Source: Rudaea sp. 3F27F6
GTDB lineage: Bacteria > Pseudomonadota > Gammaproteobacteria > Xanthomonadales > Rhodanobacteraceae
Assembly: GCF_005503555.1 (NCBI RefSeq)
Contig: NZ_SCNG01000006.1
Coordinates: forward strand, 289,811 to 353,810
Direction: 5' to 3'
DNA: 64,000 bases
Shown here: positions 17,987 to 26,202 of the stretch, in pieces
Layout: each line of letters starts with the position of its first letter
Position numbering within the stretch: position 1 is the stretch's first letter
The notes under the pieces: generated by a model
Databases searched by the model: none
What the model was told of the DNA's origin: nothing
Seen by the model: only the letters and a program-made list of their open reading frames with translations
Position numbers and translations under genes: made by a program

Positions 17987-18472
17987 TTAGCCCACAGCCT
18001 TTTTCACGAGTGCAGCGATCCTCGCCTCTTCGGCCGCGCCCAACTGCGCGAGCGCAAAAGCGACCGGCCACATCGCGCCATCGTCGAGCTTCGCCGTCGC
18101 AGTGAACCCGAGCGTGGCGTATCTCGTGCCGAATTTCTGCGCGCTTTGGAAGAAGCAGACGATCTTCTCGTCCTTCGCGTAAGCAGGCATGCCGTACCAG
18201 GTTTTCGGCGCAAGGCCCGGTGCCGTGGCCGCGACGATGGCGTGGACCTTCTTTGCCAGAGCGCGGTCCGGTTCCTTCATCGCGGCAATTGCCGCAAGCG
18301 CGACTTTCTCGCCCTCTGCCCTGCTCTTGTTTGCGCGCTCTTCGGCCTTCAGCTCTTTGGCGCGCTCCTTCATCGCGGCGCGTTCGTCGTCGGTAAAACC
18401 CTGCGACGACTTAGCCGCCGCGGTGCCGCTCTTGACCGATTTGGCCGCGGCCTTCTTTGCCGGTTGGCTCAT
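17987..18472 (-). CDS. DUF1801-domain protein
   Basis: A 161-residue protein with a Lys/Ala-rich N-terminal tail (about residues 1-45) that may bind nucleic acid. A DUF1801/YdhG-like domain follows (about 55-160), with the family core KTWYGMPAYAKDEKIVCFFQ. The domain has a frataxin-like fold and is sometimes called an iron chaperone on weak evidence. It lies between two VOC genes and an AraC gene, an arrangement often seen in this group of bacteria. Role unknown. Confidence 0.8.
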   Translation of the reverse strand: MSQPAKKAAAKSVKSGTAAAKSSQGFTDDERAAMKERAKELKAEERANKSRAEGEKVALAAIAAMKEPDRALAKKVHAIVAATAPGLAPKTWYGMPAYAKDEKIVCFFQSAQKFGTRYATLGFTATAKLDDGAMWPVAFALAQLGAAEEARIAALVKKAVG

Positions 18473-18505
18473 AAGAAATTCCTCGTTCGTATTCGGTTTG
18501 TCGAT

Positions 18506-18931
18506 TCAACCGCGCTGCTGCACGCGGATCAAATTGCCGGCCGGATCGCGCACGGCACAGTCGCGCACGCCGTACGGCTGGTCGGTCGGTTCCTCGACGA
18601 TCTCGGCGCCGCCGGCCTGGATCCGCTCGAACGCCGCGTCGACGTTCTTCGTCGCCAGCAGCACGATCGCGTAGGTGCCCTTGGCCATCATCTCGGCGAC
18701 GGTGCGCTTTTCATCGTCGGTCACGCCGGGGCTTGCGGCGGGCGGATACAGGACGATCGACGTGCCGGGCTGGCCGGGCGGGCCGACGGTGATCCAGCGC
18801 AGGCCGTTGTAGCCGACGTCGTTGCGCACTTCGAAGCCGAGCACGTCGCGGTAGAACGCCAGCGAGGCGTCCGGGTCGTTGTGCGGGAGGAAACTCGCGT
18901 GGATGTTGATGTCCATAGTCTGCGTATTCAT
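18506..18931 (-). CDS. Single-domain VOC (glyoxalase-like) protein
   Basis: A 141-residue VOC protein. It has the usual beta-alpha-beta pattern with DPDASLAFYRDVLGFEVRND near the N-terminus and the metal-site Glu region VRDPAGNLIRVQQ at the end. Such proteins include glyoxalases, fosfomycin/bleomycin resistance proteins and dioxygenases; none can be selected here. It is followed in the same direction by DUF1801 and lies downstream of the AraC regulator, which probably controls it. Confidence 0.85.
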   Translation of the reverse strand: MNTQTMDINIHASFLPHNDPDASLAFYRDVLGFEVRNDVGYNGLRWITVGPPGQPGTSIVLYPPAASPGVTDDEKRTVAEMMAKGTYAIVLLATKNVDAAFERIQAGGAEIVEEPTDQPYGVRDCAVRDPAGNLIRVQQRG

Positions 18932-18962
18932 GCCGAATCGGGCTCGGTTGTGGATGGAGACG

Positions 18963-19409
18963 TCATGCTAGATCGGTCTCGGTGGGCGGCGCTTCTCGAT
19001 TCCTGATCGGTCGTGTCACCTGCCGCGCCACGCACGACGGCATTCCGGCCGTGGCCTGCGCGGCCTTGTCCCGATAGACGCTCGGCGACATGCCGACCAG
19101 CTCGGCGAAGCGCGTGCTGAACGTGCCGAGCGACGAGCAGCCGACGACGAAGCAGACCTCGGTGACGCTGAGATCGCCGCGGCGCAGCAGCGCCATCGCG
19201 CGCTCGATGCGCCGCGTCATCAAATAGCTGTACGGCGATTCGCCGAAAGCCAGTTTGAACTGGCGGCTGAGATGCCCGGCCGACATATGCACGCCCGCAG
19301 CGAGCGCTTCGACGTTGAGCGGCTGCGCGTATTCGCGGTCGATACGGTCGCGCACGCGGCGCAGCCGGGCCAGGTCGCGCAGGGAGTGAGTGTCGGGTTT
19401 ACTGGTCAC
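18963..19409 (-). CDS. AraC-family transcriptional regulator
   Basis: A short regulator of about 148 residues that is mostly the AraC DNA-binding domain: two helix-turn-helix units, with NVEALAAGVHMSAGHLSRQF in the first and VTEVCFVVGCSSLGTFSTRF in the second. No ligand-binding domain is present. The GTG at 19409 is preferred because the longer open frame up to 19583 reads through DNA that resembles an intergenic repeat. It probably controls the VOC/DUF1801 genes downstream. Confidence 0.8.
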   Translation of the reverse strand: MTSKPDTHSLRDLARLRRVRDRIDREYAQPLNVEALAAGVHMSAGHLSRQFKLAFGESPYSYLMTRRIERAMALLRRGDLSVTEVCFVVGCSSLGTFSTRFAELVGMSPSVYRDKAAQATAGMPSCVARQVTRPIRNREAPPTETDLA

Positions 19410-19599
19410 CGCGAGATCGTCCCACTTCGCATCGTCGTGCTCAAGCGCACTTGCCACTCCCGCGAAAGCAGCGTTCTCCACATCCGGGGCCGGTTGTCCC
19501 GTTTCCGAGCTTCGCGAGCTGTCGACAAGAACCGGACTTCGAGCCACCGGCTTCGCACGGCCTCGCAACGACGGCGCACGCACCGCCGACGAAAACTGC

Positions 19600-20613
19600 C
19601 TAACCTTTCTGACGCAAAGCCTGGTTGACCACCTTGCGGATCAGGCTCGGATAGCTGATGCCGGCCTTCAACGCCGACTGCGCGAGTTCGTCGTCCTTGG
19701 CAATGCAGGGATTCGCATTCGGTTCGATCACATAGACGTTGCCGGCCGCGGTGACGCGCAGGTCGAAACGCGCGTAGCTGCGGATATTGAGTGCGCGATA
19801 GGCGCGCTTGCACACGTCGTCGATACGCTTCTGCAGTTCCGCTTCGAGCGATTTCGCGTAGTGATTCTTGATGCCCCAGCGCTTGCGATATTTTTCGTCC
19901 CATTTGGCCTTGTACGTCGCGATGCGCGGCTCGTCCTCGGCCATTTCGCCGAAGGTCATTTCGCGCGCAGGCAAGGTGCGCAGCGCGCGGTCGCCGATGA
20001 CGCTGACGTACAGCTCGCGGCCTTCGATGTATTCCTCGGCGATCGCGTCGAGCTCCATACGTTCCTGGATCATTTTCACGCGAGCAAGAAAGCTCGCCTC
20101 GTCGTCGACGATCGACGCCTGCGAAATGCCGCGCGAGGCTTCCTCGGTCAGCGGTTTGATGATGCACGGCAGCTTGAGCCGCTTCGGCAGCCAGACCTTA
20201 TGGCCGCGGTAGAACGTATGGAAGCGCGGCGTGCGCACACGGTGAAAACGCAGGATTTTCTTGCACAGTCCTTTGTCGTTGCAGAGAAACACCGCGCTCG
20301 AACTGGCACCGGTCACCGGCACGCCGAGCAGCTCCATCGTCGCAATGATGTTCTTGTCCCAATGCGTGGTGTTGCGATAGGTCTCGCAGAGATTGAAGAT
20401 CGCGTCGGGCTTGAAATCGCGAACCGCATCGAGCAACGGCCGCACGTCGTCGAACAGGCTGAGCCGGCGCACCTCGTAGCCGCATTCGAGCAGCGCCTGC
20501 CAGACGTCGTTCTCGGTATAGCTGCCGTCTGGGTCAGCGAATTCGGCGGCGAAGTCGTAGTCGGGCTTCACCGCGTAAGGCAGGTCGAACACCATCAGTA
20601 CACGGGTAGGCAT
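19600..20613 (-). CDS. ATP-grasp ligase (D-Ala-D-Ala ligase-like)
   Basis: A 337-residue cytoplasmic ATP-grasp enzyme. The N-terminal pre-ATP domain has FNLCETYRNTTHWDKNIIA and the GVPVTG motif. The ATP-grasp core has CNDKGLCKKIL, LPCIIKPLTEEASRGIS (nucleotide-binding Lys) and EEYIEGRELYVSV. The metal-binding end is ARFDLRVTAAGNVYVIEPNA. It should form an amide bond between a carboxylate and an amine, but lacks enough signature for true cell-wall Ddl. The start MPTRV at 20613 is chosen over an upstream Met within a repeat. Upstream, after about 550 bp of repeats, lies a zinc-peptidase gene in the same direction. Confidence 0.85.
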   Translation of the reverse strand: MPTRVLMVFDLPYAVKPDYDFAAEFADPDGSYTENDVWQALLECGYEVRRLSLFDDVRPLLDAVRDFKPDAIFNLCETYRNTTHWDKNIIATMELLGVPVTGASSSAVFLCNDKGLCKKILRFHRVRTPRFHTFYRGHKVWLPKRLKLPCIIKPLTEEASRGISQASIVDDEASFLARVKMIQERMELDAIAEEYIEGRELYVSVIGDRALRTLPAREMTFGEMAEDEPRIATYKAKWDEKYRKRWGIKNHYAKSLEAELQKRIDDVCKRAYRALNIRSYARFDLRVTAAGNVYVIEPNANPCIAKDDELAQSALKAGISYPSLIRKVVNQALRQKG

Positions 20614-20647
20614 GTCAGCATCCCGATCCGAAAGAATCTTTTCGTTC

Positions 20648-20731
20648 GTGATGAGGTAGCGAACCACGAGCGGCAATTTTGAAGCGCTGCATCGACGTGC
20701 GGTTCGCCCTTCGATACCTCAGGGCGAACGG
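20648..20731. repeat. Intergenic palindromic repeat family A, copy 1
   Basis: Contains GCGAACCACGAGCGGC and ends in CCCTTCGATACCTCAGGGCG, which folds on itself. Two further copies lie at 21057-21142 and 43931-44000. It fills part of the gap between the ATP-grasp and peptidase genes. Confidence 0.8.
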
Positions 20732-20848
20732 AGAGACGCCGGCGGCGCGTAACACCAAAGCTTTCCCCCAAGCCGCGGCGTCAAGCCGCATCGTGTAGCA
20801 ATAATTCTTTAGGCGTATGCGGCAGCGTCGAACCCTATGACAAGCAAG

Positions 20849-20938
20849 CGTCATTCCGGACAGGCCCGCGCAGCGGGCGCGATCCGGTATCCAGCGCCTT
20901 TGAAGGCACTGGATACCGGCTTTCGCCGGTATGACGAG
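20849..20938. repeat. Intergenic repeat family B, copy 1
   Basis: A long imperfect inverted repeat opening CGTCATTCCGG and closing CCGGTATGACG, with GGTATCCAGCG / CACTGGATACC arms inside. A related copy lies at 45999-46083, and a fragment (TTCCCGCCGACGCGGGAATG) near 17947. Confidence 0.75.
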
Positions 20939-21056
20939 ATAAAAATCTGCGCGATACCAGGTGCCGAATCTTTTCCGAAGCCGCCTCTTGTGGCAGCTAG
21001 TCATCATCCATCGGCGAGCCGGCGCACCAGCATCGCCATCCGGACAGCCCTTCCAT

Positions 21057-21142
21057 TCGTGGTGAGGTATCGAACCACGAGCGGCAACCTCGGAATGTCG
21101 CACCGGCATGCCGTTTGCCCTTCGATACCTCGGGGCGAACGG
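21057..21142. repeat. Intergenic palindromic repeat family A, copy 2
   Basis: Shares GGTATCGAACCACGAGCGGC and CCCTTCGATACCTC with copy 1 at 20648. It ends 24 bp before the stop codon of the zinc-peptidase gene, so it may stabilise or end that mRNA. Confidence 0.8.
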
Positions 21143-21165
21143 AGAGGCATGCGCTGTACACGACA

Positions 21166-22233
21166 CTACAACTTCCCCCGCAGTCGCGTGGTGTAGCGGT
21201 AATTCATCATCAGCGTCGTCAGATAAGTCGCGAGCTGCAGCACCGCCACCGTGTCTGCCTCCTCGGTGACCAGGCGCAGCGCGCGGCTGCGCTGCAGCAC
21301 CGCTTTGTAGACCTTGTTGACCATGAAGCGCCGCTCGCCACTCCAGTTCGACACCGAAGTCAGCAGCGACTTGCGGTGCGACTGCAGCAGCCTGGCGACC
21401 GACCGCCGCGTCTCGCCTTTCGCGCTGCCTTCGTCGAACATGCGGCGCAAGTTGTCGTCGTGGAATTCCGGAAAATCCTCGGCCTCGGCCTGCCGGCGCT
21501 TCTTGTAGTAGCGGTCGAGCGTGCTGCGGATCGCCGACACCTTCCACAACTTGCGGCCGCTCGCGCGCAGCGGCGGCTTGCCGGCGATGCCTGCCATCAG
21601 CTTGTCCACGAACAGCAGCTTGTCGAGCGCCTTCCAGCCGGCGTATTTCTTGCGCCAGTCGAGTCCCGGCGTCAGCCAGACCGCGAATGTCTCGACGAAG
21701 TCCTCGTCCGGGTGATACTGCGCGTAGTAGTAGTCGAGATGGCGCACGTAACTCTTGCTGTACGGACGGAAGCGATACGTATCGCCATATTCCTCGGACG
21801 AATGACCGAACACGCGCTGCCAACTGCGCTTGCGGTTGAGGTCGTAAGCGTAAGTCAGCGCGTGACCGCATTCGTGGCGCAGCAGCTTCATGCACCAGTC
21901 GTCGGTGTCGCCTTCGGCTTCGAGCATCATCTTGCGCTGCAGTTCGATCAGCCGCGGATGCGCGAGATAGAACGGGATGCCGATCACCGGCTCGCCTTCC
22001 GGCGTCAGCCATTCGTCGGCCAGATAGCAGCGCGGCTTGAACGAGATATTGCGCGCTTCAAGTTCGCGGTACAGCTGCGCGATGCGCGCCTCGAGCCACG
22101 TCCCTTCGATGTGCAGCGGCAGCTCGGACAGGCGCAGCGCGAGCAATGCCGCTTCGGGAATCGTCGCGAGATCGACCGGCTGCGTTGCGGCCGGATCGGC
22201 TTTCCCCTTCACGACGTCCTTCGAGTTCGGCAT
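21166..22233 (-). CDS. Putative zinc-binding metallopeptidase
   Basis: A 355-residue protein with a zincin motif HECGHA (His120, Glu121, His124). A likely third ligand Glu181 lies in EDFVETFAVWLTPG, as in gluzincins. No signal peptide is seen. The C-terminal about 150 residues are basic and helical with no recognised domain. The MPNSKD start at 22233 follows GGACGAAG; an upstream in-frame ATG at 22293 is less supported. It lies upstream of the ATP-grasp ligase gene in the same direction, suggesting a peptide- or amide-related pair. Substrate unknown. Confidence 0.72.
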   Translation of the reverse strand: MPNSKDVVKGKADPAATQPVDLATIPEAALLALRLSELPLHIEGTWLEARIAQLYRELEARNISFKPRCYLADEWLTPEGEPVIGIPFYLAHPRLIELQRKMMLEAEGDTDDWCMKLLRHECGHALTYAYDLNRKRSWQRVFGHSSEEYGDTYRFRPYSKSYVRHLDYYYAQYHPDEDFVETFAVWLTPGLDWRKKYAGWKALDKLLFVDKLMAGIAGKPPLRASGRKLWKVSAIRSTLDRYYKKRRQAEAEDFPEFHDDNLRRMFDEGSAKGETRRSVARLLQSHRKSLLTSVSNWSGERRFMVNKVYKAVLQRSRALRLVTEEADTVAVLQLATYLTTLMMNYRYTTRLRGKL

Positions 22234-22461
22234 TTCGCTTCGTCCTCCGTGCTGGCACTGCCAGGCGTATGCGTCTCCGAATGATTCTGCCAACCTGACT
22301 CAACGCCGCCGCGACACCGATTGGCGCAGATCGAAAGACCCTTGCGCCGCCCACTGCCACTCACCGCCGGGAAAAGTGTACTCTCAGCCGTGCCGCCGTG
22401 CGCAGCACCGCGGCATCGCGGCATCGCTTTGCACAACAGACTCATTCAACGGGAGATTGAT

Positions 22462-22956
22462 TTGAAAGCACTGTTCGCCGTTCTTCTTGCCGCCAGCGCC
22501 ATCCAGAGCACCGCGGCCCTCGCCGAGTCATCCGCCGCGAAAGCGTCCGCACCCTCGCCTCTGCTCGGCACTTGGGCCGTCGACGTCTCGCGCCTGCCGA
22601 TGCCGCCCGAAGCGCGGCCGAAGAGCGTCACCATCGCATTCAGCGATGCGGGCGGCGAGAAGTGGAAGATCGACGTGAACATCGTCAACACCGGCGGCCC
22701 GACGATCAACGCCTACGGCACCTATCCGCTCGACGGCACCGCCGTACCGAGCCAAGGCAGCACGATCGAAGCCGATACCGGCGCGGTCAGAATGCCGGCG
22801 ACCAACGTGCTCGTAATGGGACTCGGCAAAGGCAGCATGCCCGCTTCGACGCGCATCTACACCGTCAGCGCGGACGGCAAATCGATGATCGAAACCGCGG
22901 TCAACCACAACGGCGTTCCGGTGATGCGCACGAACTACTTCACGCGCGTTCGCTGA
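22462..22956 (+). CDS. Secreted protein of unknown function
   Basis: A 164-residue protein. A TTG start at 22462 follows GGGAGA and opens a clean Sec signal peptide (KALFAVLLAASAIQSTAALA). An ATG start would give no signal peptide, so the rare TTG start is preferred. The mature part looks like a small beta-rich (lipocalin-like) domain: GTWAVDVSRLP near its start and TRIYTVSADGKSMIETAVNH near its end. I do not recognise a named family. It is divergent from the zinc-peptidase gene. Confidence 0.65.
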   Translation: MKALFAVLLAASAIQSTAALAESSAAKASAPSPLLGTWAVDVSRLPMPPEARPKSVTIAFSDAGGEKWKIDVNIVNTGGPTINAYGTYPLDGTAVPSQGSTIEADTGAVRMPATNVLVMGLGKGSMPASTRIYTVSADGKSMIETAVNHNGVPVMRTNYFTRVR

Positions 22957-23064
22957 GCGGAAAGCACGAGCCAACTAGGCGCGCCTGCACCGAATGGGAT
23001 TGCGGCAACCGATACCGCAATCCTTCACAACATCCTGGTGCAGACCGCATCGCGCCTCGTACGA

Positions 23065-23598
23065 TCAGGACGCGCGCCGAAACGTCGAGCGGCTGCGCAC
23101 GGCCAGCGCGTCGCAGGTCCGCCCTTCCTGCTTGACGATGTTCAGTTCCGTGCGACTCCAGCGCAACGTGTAGCGCGCGCATTGCGGTGCTTCGGCCTTC
23201 GCATCGGCAATCTCGGTCACGACGATCTCGATAAACCCGCTTTGCGACGAGGACGAATCGATGCGATAGCGCCGATCCTCCTTTGCCGCGAGCCCGTGCG
23301 CCCAGACCAGCGTCTTCGCATCGAAATCGAACTTCAGGCGTTCATAGGAATGCACGGTCTTCTTCGGGCCGTCGTCGTAAACATTGTGAAAGACCAACTC
23401 GTCGGGCGCGACCAGAGCGACGTTGGTCACCACCGGCAAAGTGACCTCACGCCGATCATCGCTGTAGTCGCGGTATGTCAGAGTGCCGCTCCAGCGCCCC
23501 TCCGCGTCGGGCAGCGGCGATTTCGGCGCGGGATCGTAGAGTGCGTGGGCGGAAGTAGCGAGAAAAGCGAGCAGCAGAACGGACAGGCGCAACGTCAT
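23065..23598 (-). CDS. Secreted protein of unknown function
   Basis: A 177-residue protein with a Sec signal peptide (MTLRLSVLLLAFLATSAHA). The mature region contains GRWSGTLTYRDYSDDRREVT and YRIDSSSSQSGFIEIVVTEI, a beta-barrel-like pattern, and two cysteines near the C-terminus that could pair. The ATG at 23598 follows AGGGAA; the longer open frame upstream has no ribosome site. It is convergent with the secreted gene at 22462. No function can be assigned. Confidence 0.65.
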   Translation of the reverse strand: MTLRLSVLLLAFLATSAHALYDPAPKSPLPDAEGRWSGTLTYRDYSDDRREVTLPVVTNVALVAPDELVFHNVYDDGPKKTVHSYERLKFDFDAKTLVWAHGLAAKEDRRYRIDSSSSQSGFIEIVVTEIADAKAEAPQCARYTLRWSRTELNIVKQEGRTCDALAVRSRSTFRRAS

Positions 23599-23749
23599 CG
23601 GCGGTTCCCTATCGGCATGTCGATTGAAGCGGATTCGACTTCGATGCCTGGGAGTTTGGGAAGGTTTAGTTGCTGCGCGGATCAATCCGACGAACCGTGC
23701 TACCTAATCACCTCACCACTCGTCTATCGCGGTTTCGCGCGGCTCCCGA

Positions 23750-24417
23750 TCAATACGCCGGCCCGCCAGGCTGAGTGGGGCCGGGCACGTCGGCCTCGGC
23801 GGACACGGAGTAAACCGCCTCTCCCATTCGTGTCCATGTGGCGAGATTGAAACTGTCGCCGGCCGCGATCCGCGCCACGCCGATATCGCGATAGGTCAGC
23901 GGCTGTTTCGTCGCACAGACCTGCGGCAGTCCCGGCGCTTGCAGGAAGTGGACGTGCCCGGTGCCGACCACGCTGGCGCTGCTGGCACCGGGCACCAGCA
24001 GCGCAGTCGCTTCGTCGACGGCGATACCGCGCGGTGCGCCGCTCCAACCGTTCGCAGCCACGCGACAAAGGAGGGCGACGTCGCGGCCCATGCGATCGCG
24101 CACGCCGAAGTGCGGGTCGCCGATGATGCTTTGCAACGTGCAGACCGCAGCGAAGTCGCGATCGAACGTCAGGTAGCGATTGAATGGATCGGCCAGCGCC
24201 TGGCTGCTGGTCGCACCTTGGCTGCCCCGCGCGGTGTACACGAACTGAGTGAGCACATTAAGCCCGGCGCTGGTGCCGCCCACCGGCACGCCCTGCGCAA
24301 TGCGTGCGTTGAACGCGGTTTGCACGGCCGTGCCTTTCCAGAAATTGATGTAGCTGGACTGGTCGCCGCCGGCGATCCAGATCACTTCAGCGTTTCGCCG
24401 CCCGGGACCCCAGGCGT
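23750..24417 (-). pseudogene. 5'-truncated cyanophycinase-like (S51) peptidase
   Basis: The frame carries the core of a cyanophycinase-like serine peptidase: RRNAEVIWIAGGDQ, the nucleophile motif GGTSAGLN and a C-terminal domain ending ADVPGPTQPGG. The first about 90-100 residues of the family (the Gly-rich opening and first Rossmann strands) are missing. Directly upstream the frame turns into unrelated Arg/Ser-rich sequence, and the next gene ends at 24507, leaving no room for them. I checked the other two minus-strand frames between 24420 and 24510 and found no clear family sequence. It is probably a deletion remnant. Confidence 0.65.
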
Positions 24418-24506
24418 ACGAATGCCGTCGCTGAGGAAATCGGCTCGCTGCGCGGATCTCGTTTGCGGACGAACCGCGCCCTTCCCGTCGGCGATCTATC
24501 GCATCC

Positions 24507-25547
24507 CTATGCGCTTCGTGCCGATCTTTGCAGAAACCTTTCACCGACCGCAGAGCCCAACTGGCGCATGCACAGGCTGTTGAGCGGGAATTCGAGCAGG
24601 ACGTGAATCAAGCTGAGCAGAAGCAACACCATGAAGCCGTAGGCGTAGTTGAAAAAGTATAGTCCCGTGGCAGCCAGGCTCAGTGCCGCGATTCCGATAA
24701 GACGCGGCCTTGGAACCGCAGTCCAGCGAATCACATCGGCTTTGATAAACCAGTTCAGATAGTGATAGGTGTAGACGAACGAAAGCAGTCCGGTGATCCT
24801 GGCGTTGAACGTCAGATCAGGCATTCCGAGAACGGAGCCCAAAGCCGGCGCGATGTCGCCGAAATATTCCTTGCCGATGGCGCCGAGTTCCGGAACGACG
24901 GTCGCCCTCGATGGAGGGACAGCCAGTATCAGGACGATCGCCGCGAGATACACCGCGATCAACGCGAACTGCGCGGGGCTTCTCGAGCGCAAGGCCCCGG
25001 CGGTCATGAACAGCAGGGTGAAAAGCGACACGTGAATCAGCGTAGGCAGCAATATCCAGGCGATCCGGAACGGCGCGTCCAATTGACCCACGGCGGCGAA
25101 GCAGATACCGGCGACCGCGAGGCATGCCCATATGCGCCGCTGTGTCGGCGCGATCGCCAGGATCGCGCACGCAACGAAGCTGAAAGACACGATGAGCCCC
25201 AACCAGAACGAATCCGCGACGAACATCGCGCCCAGTGCAACCGCGCACAGCACCGCCGCGATCGCCCGGTGAGGCAGAAAATACTTTCGATCGTGCAGCC
25301 AGGAAATCTCGGTTAGATAGTGCGCGGGACCGAGTATGGCGTACGAAAGCACGAACAACTCGAACGGCAAAAGATACGAGAGCCCCAGCGCCGCGAGAAG
25401 CAGGATCAGGTGCGCGACATCGCCGCGCGCCCTGGTCGCCTGGCTGGTGTGCTCGGGCGAGCGCCGCGGTGAAGCGGAAGGCCCGGCGTCGTTCGTAGCA
25501 AGCGCCCTAATCGGCGGGGCACGTCGTTTGCGGCGCTTGGCAGTCAT
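24507..25547 (-). CDS. Polytopic membrane protein of unknown function
   Basis: A protein of about 346 residues with a basic N-terminus (AKRRKRRAPP) and about nine TM helices. Conserved-looking His and acidic residues sit near membrane edges: GPAHYLTEISWLHDRKYFLP, YTYHYLNWFIKAD and LIHVLLEFPLNS. Such repeated His motifs could bind a metal or haem, as in membrane desaturases or Brp/Blh-type oxygenases, but I could not match a family. The start MTAKR at 25547 is a choice among three in-frame Met codons. Its 3' end abuts the truncated cyanophycinase. Confidence 0.6.
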   Translation of the reverse strand: MTAKRRKRRAPPIRALATNDAGPSASPRRSPEHTSQATRARGDVAHLILLLAALGLSYLLPFELFVLSYAILGPAHYLTEISWLHDRKYFLPHRAIAAVLCAVALGAMFVADSFWLGLIVSFSFVACAILAIAPTQRRIWACLAVAGICFAAVGQLDAPFRIAWILLPTLIHVSLFTLLFMTAGALRSRSPAQFALIAVYLAAIVLILAVPPSRATVVPELGAIGKEYFGDIAPALGSVLGMPDLTFNARITGLLSFVYTYHYLNWFIKADVIRWTAVPRPRLIGIAALSLAATGLYFFNYAYGFMVLLLLSLIHVLLEFPLNSLCMRQLGSAVGERFLQRSARSA

Positions 25548-25664
25548 GGTCCGAATATCGCACAAACGCACCGCGGTTTGCATCGTCGCGTAGTACCGGA
25601 ACAGCCGGCCCTCCGTCATGCGCCGGGTGAATTGCGACGGTGAAGAAGACGGACCCATTTTCTG

Positions 25665-25870
25665 CTATCGAGCCTGCGCCAAGCGAAGTACCGGCACCGC
25701 GGTATCGGCCCGGATTCTGGCCACCGCGGCAACGAAGATCTCGACCTTCCATCCCGGCTTCGCGAACCTGACCTCAACCGCCACGCGTGCTGGCGCGTTG
25801 CCAGGCGCGCTACGTGCATCCCATGCGTGACTCAAGCGGACGACATCGGCGATGCCGGCGAAAAAAACGA
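25665..25870 (-). pseudogene. RidA-like (YjgF) C-terminal remnant
   Basis: About 55 residues in one frame resemble the C-terminal half of RidA enamine/imine deaminases: VRIVFFAGIADVVRLSHAW, then APARVAVEVRFAKPG and KVEIFVAAVARI. Further upstream the same frame is Arg/Ser-rich and no longer like RidA, and no start or full-length domain is seen. The fragment ends about 120 bp from the membrane-protein start. It looks like a decayed gene. Confidence 0.45.
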
Positions 25871-26202
25871 TGCGCACAGAATGCGCGTCTTGCCGCTGCC
25901 CGCTTGCGCAAGCAACGCTTCGTTCACGGCCGACACTTCGCGCCGCCGCCCTAACCTGACTTCCATACTTTTGATCTCTTTTCTTCACAAGCCTCATCAC
26001 ATCCACGGGAACCATTCGGCCATGCGACAAGCACGTGATCGCTTCACGCGCGGTCATCCATGACTCTTGCCACAGGCAACTCGGCGAAGTTTTCTTCAGG
26101 CTTGCCGCCGGGGCTTTTTGGGCGCGCGAATCCACTCTTCGCTTGGGAAATGCCCGTGCAAATTTTTGCTCCCCATCTCGTCGTCCACGCCGGAGTGCAA
26201 AC
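25871..26202. other. Non-coding region before phoD
   Basis: No convincing gene or repeat was found. It separates the RidA remnant from phoD and presumably holds the phoD promoter. I could not identify a PHO box with confidence. Confidence 0.35.

Noticed and set aside
24420..24544. Frameshift to rescue the cyanophycinase N-terminus
   Set aside because: I read the other two minus-strand frames here; neither gives the Gly-rich opening of the family and the space is too short.
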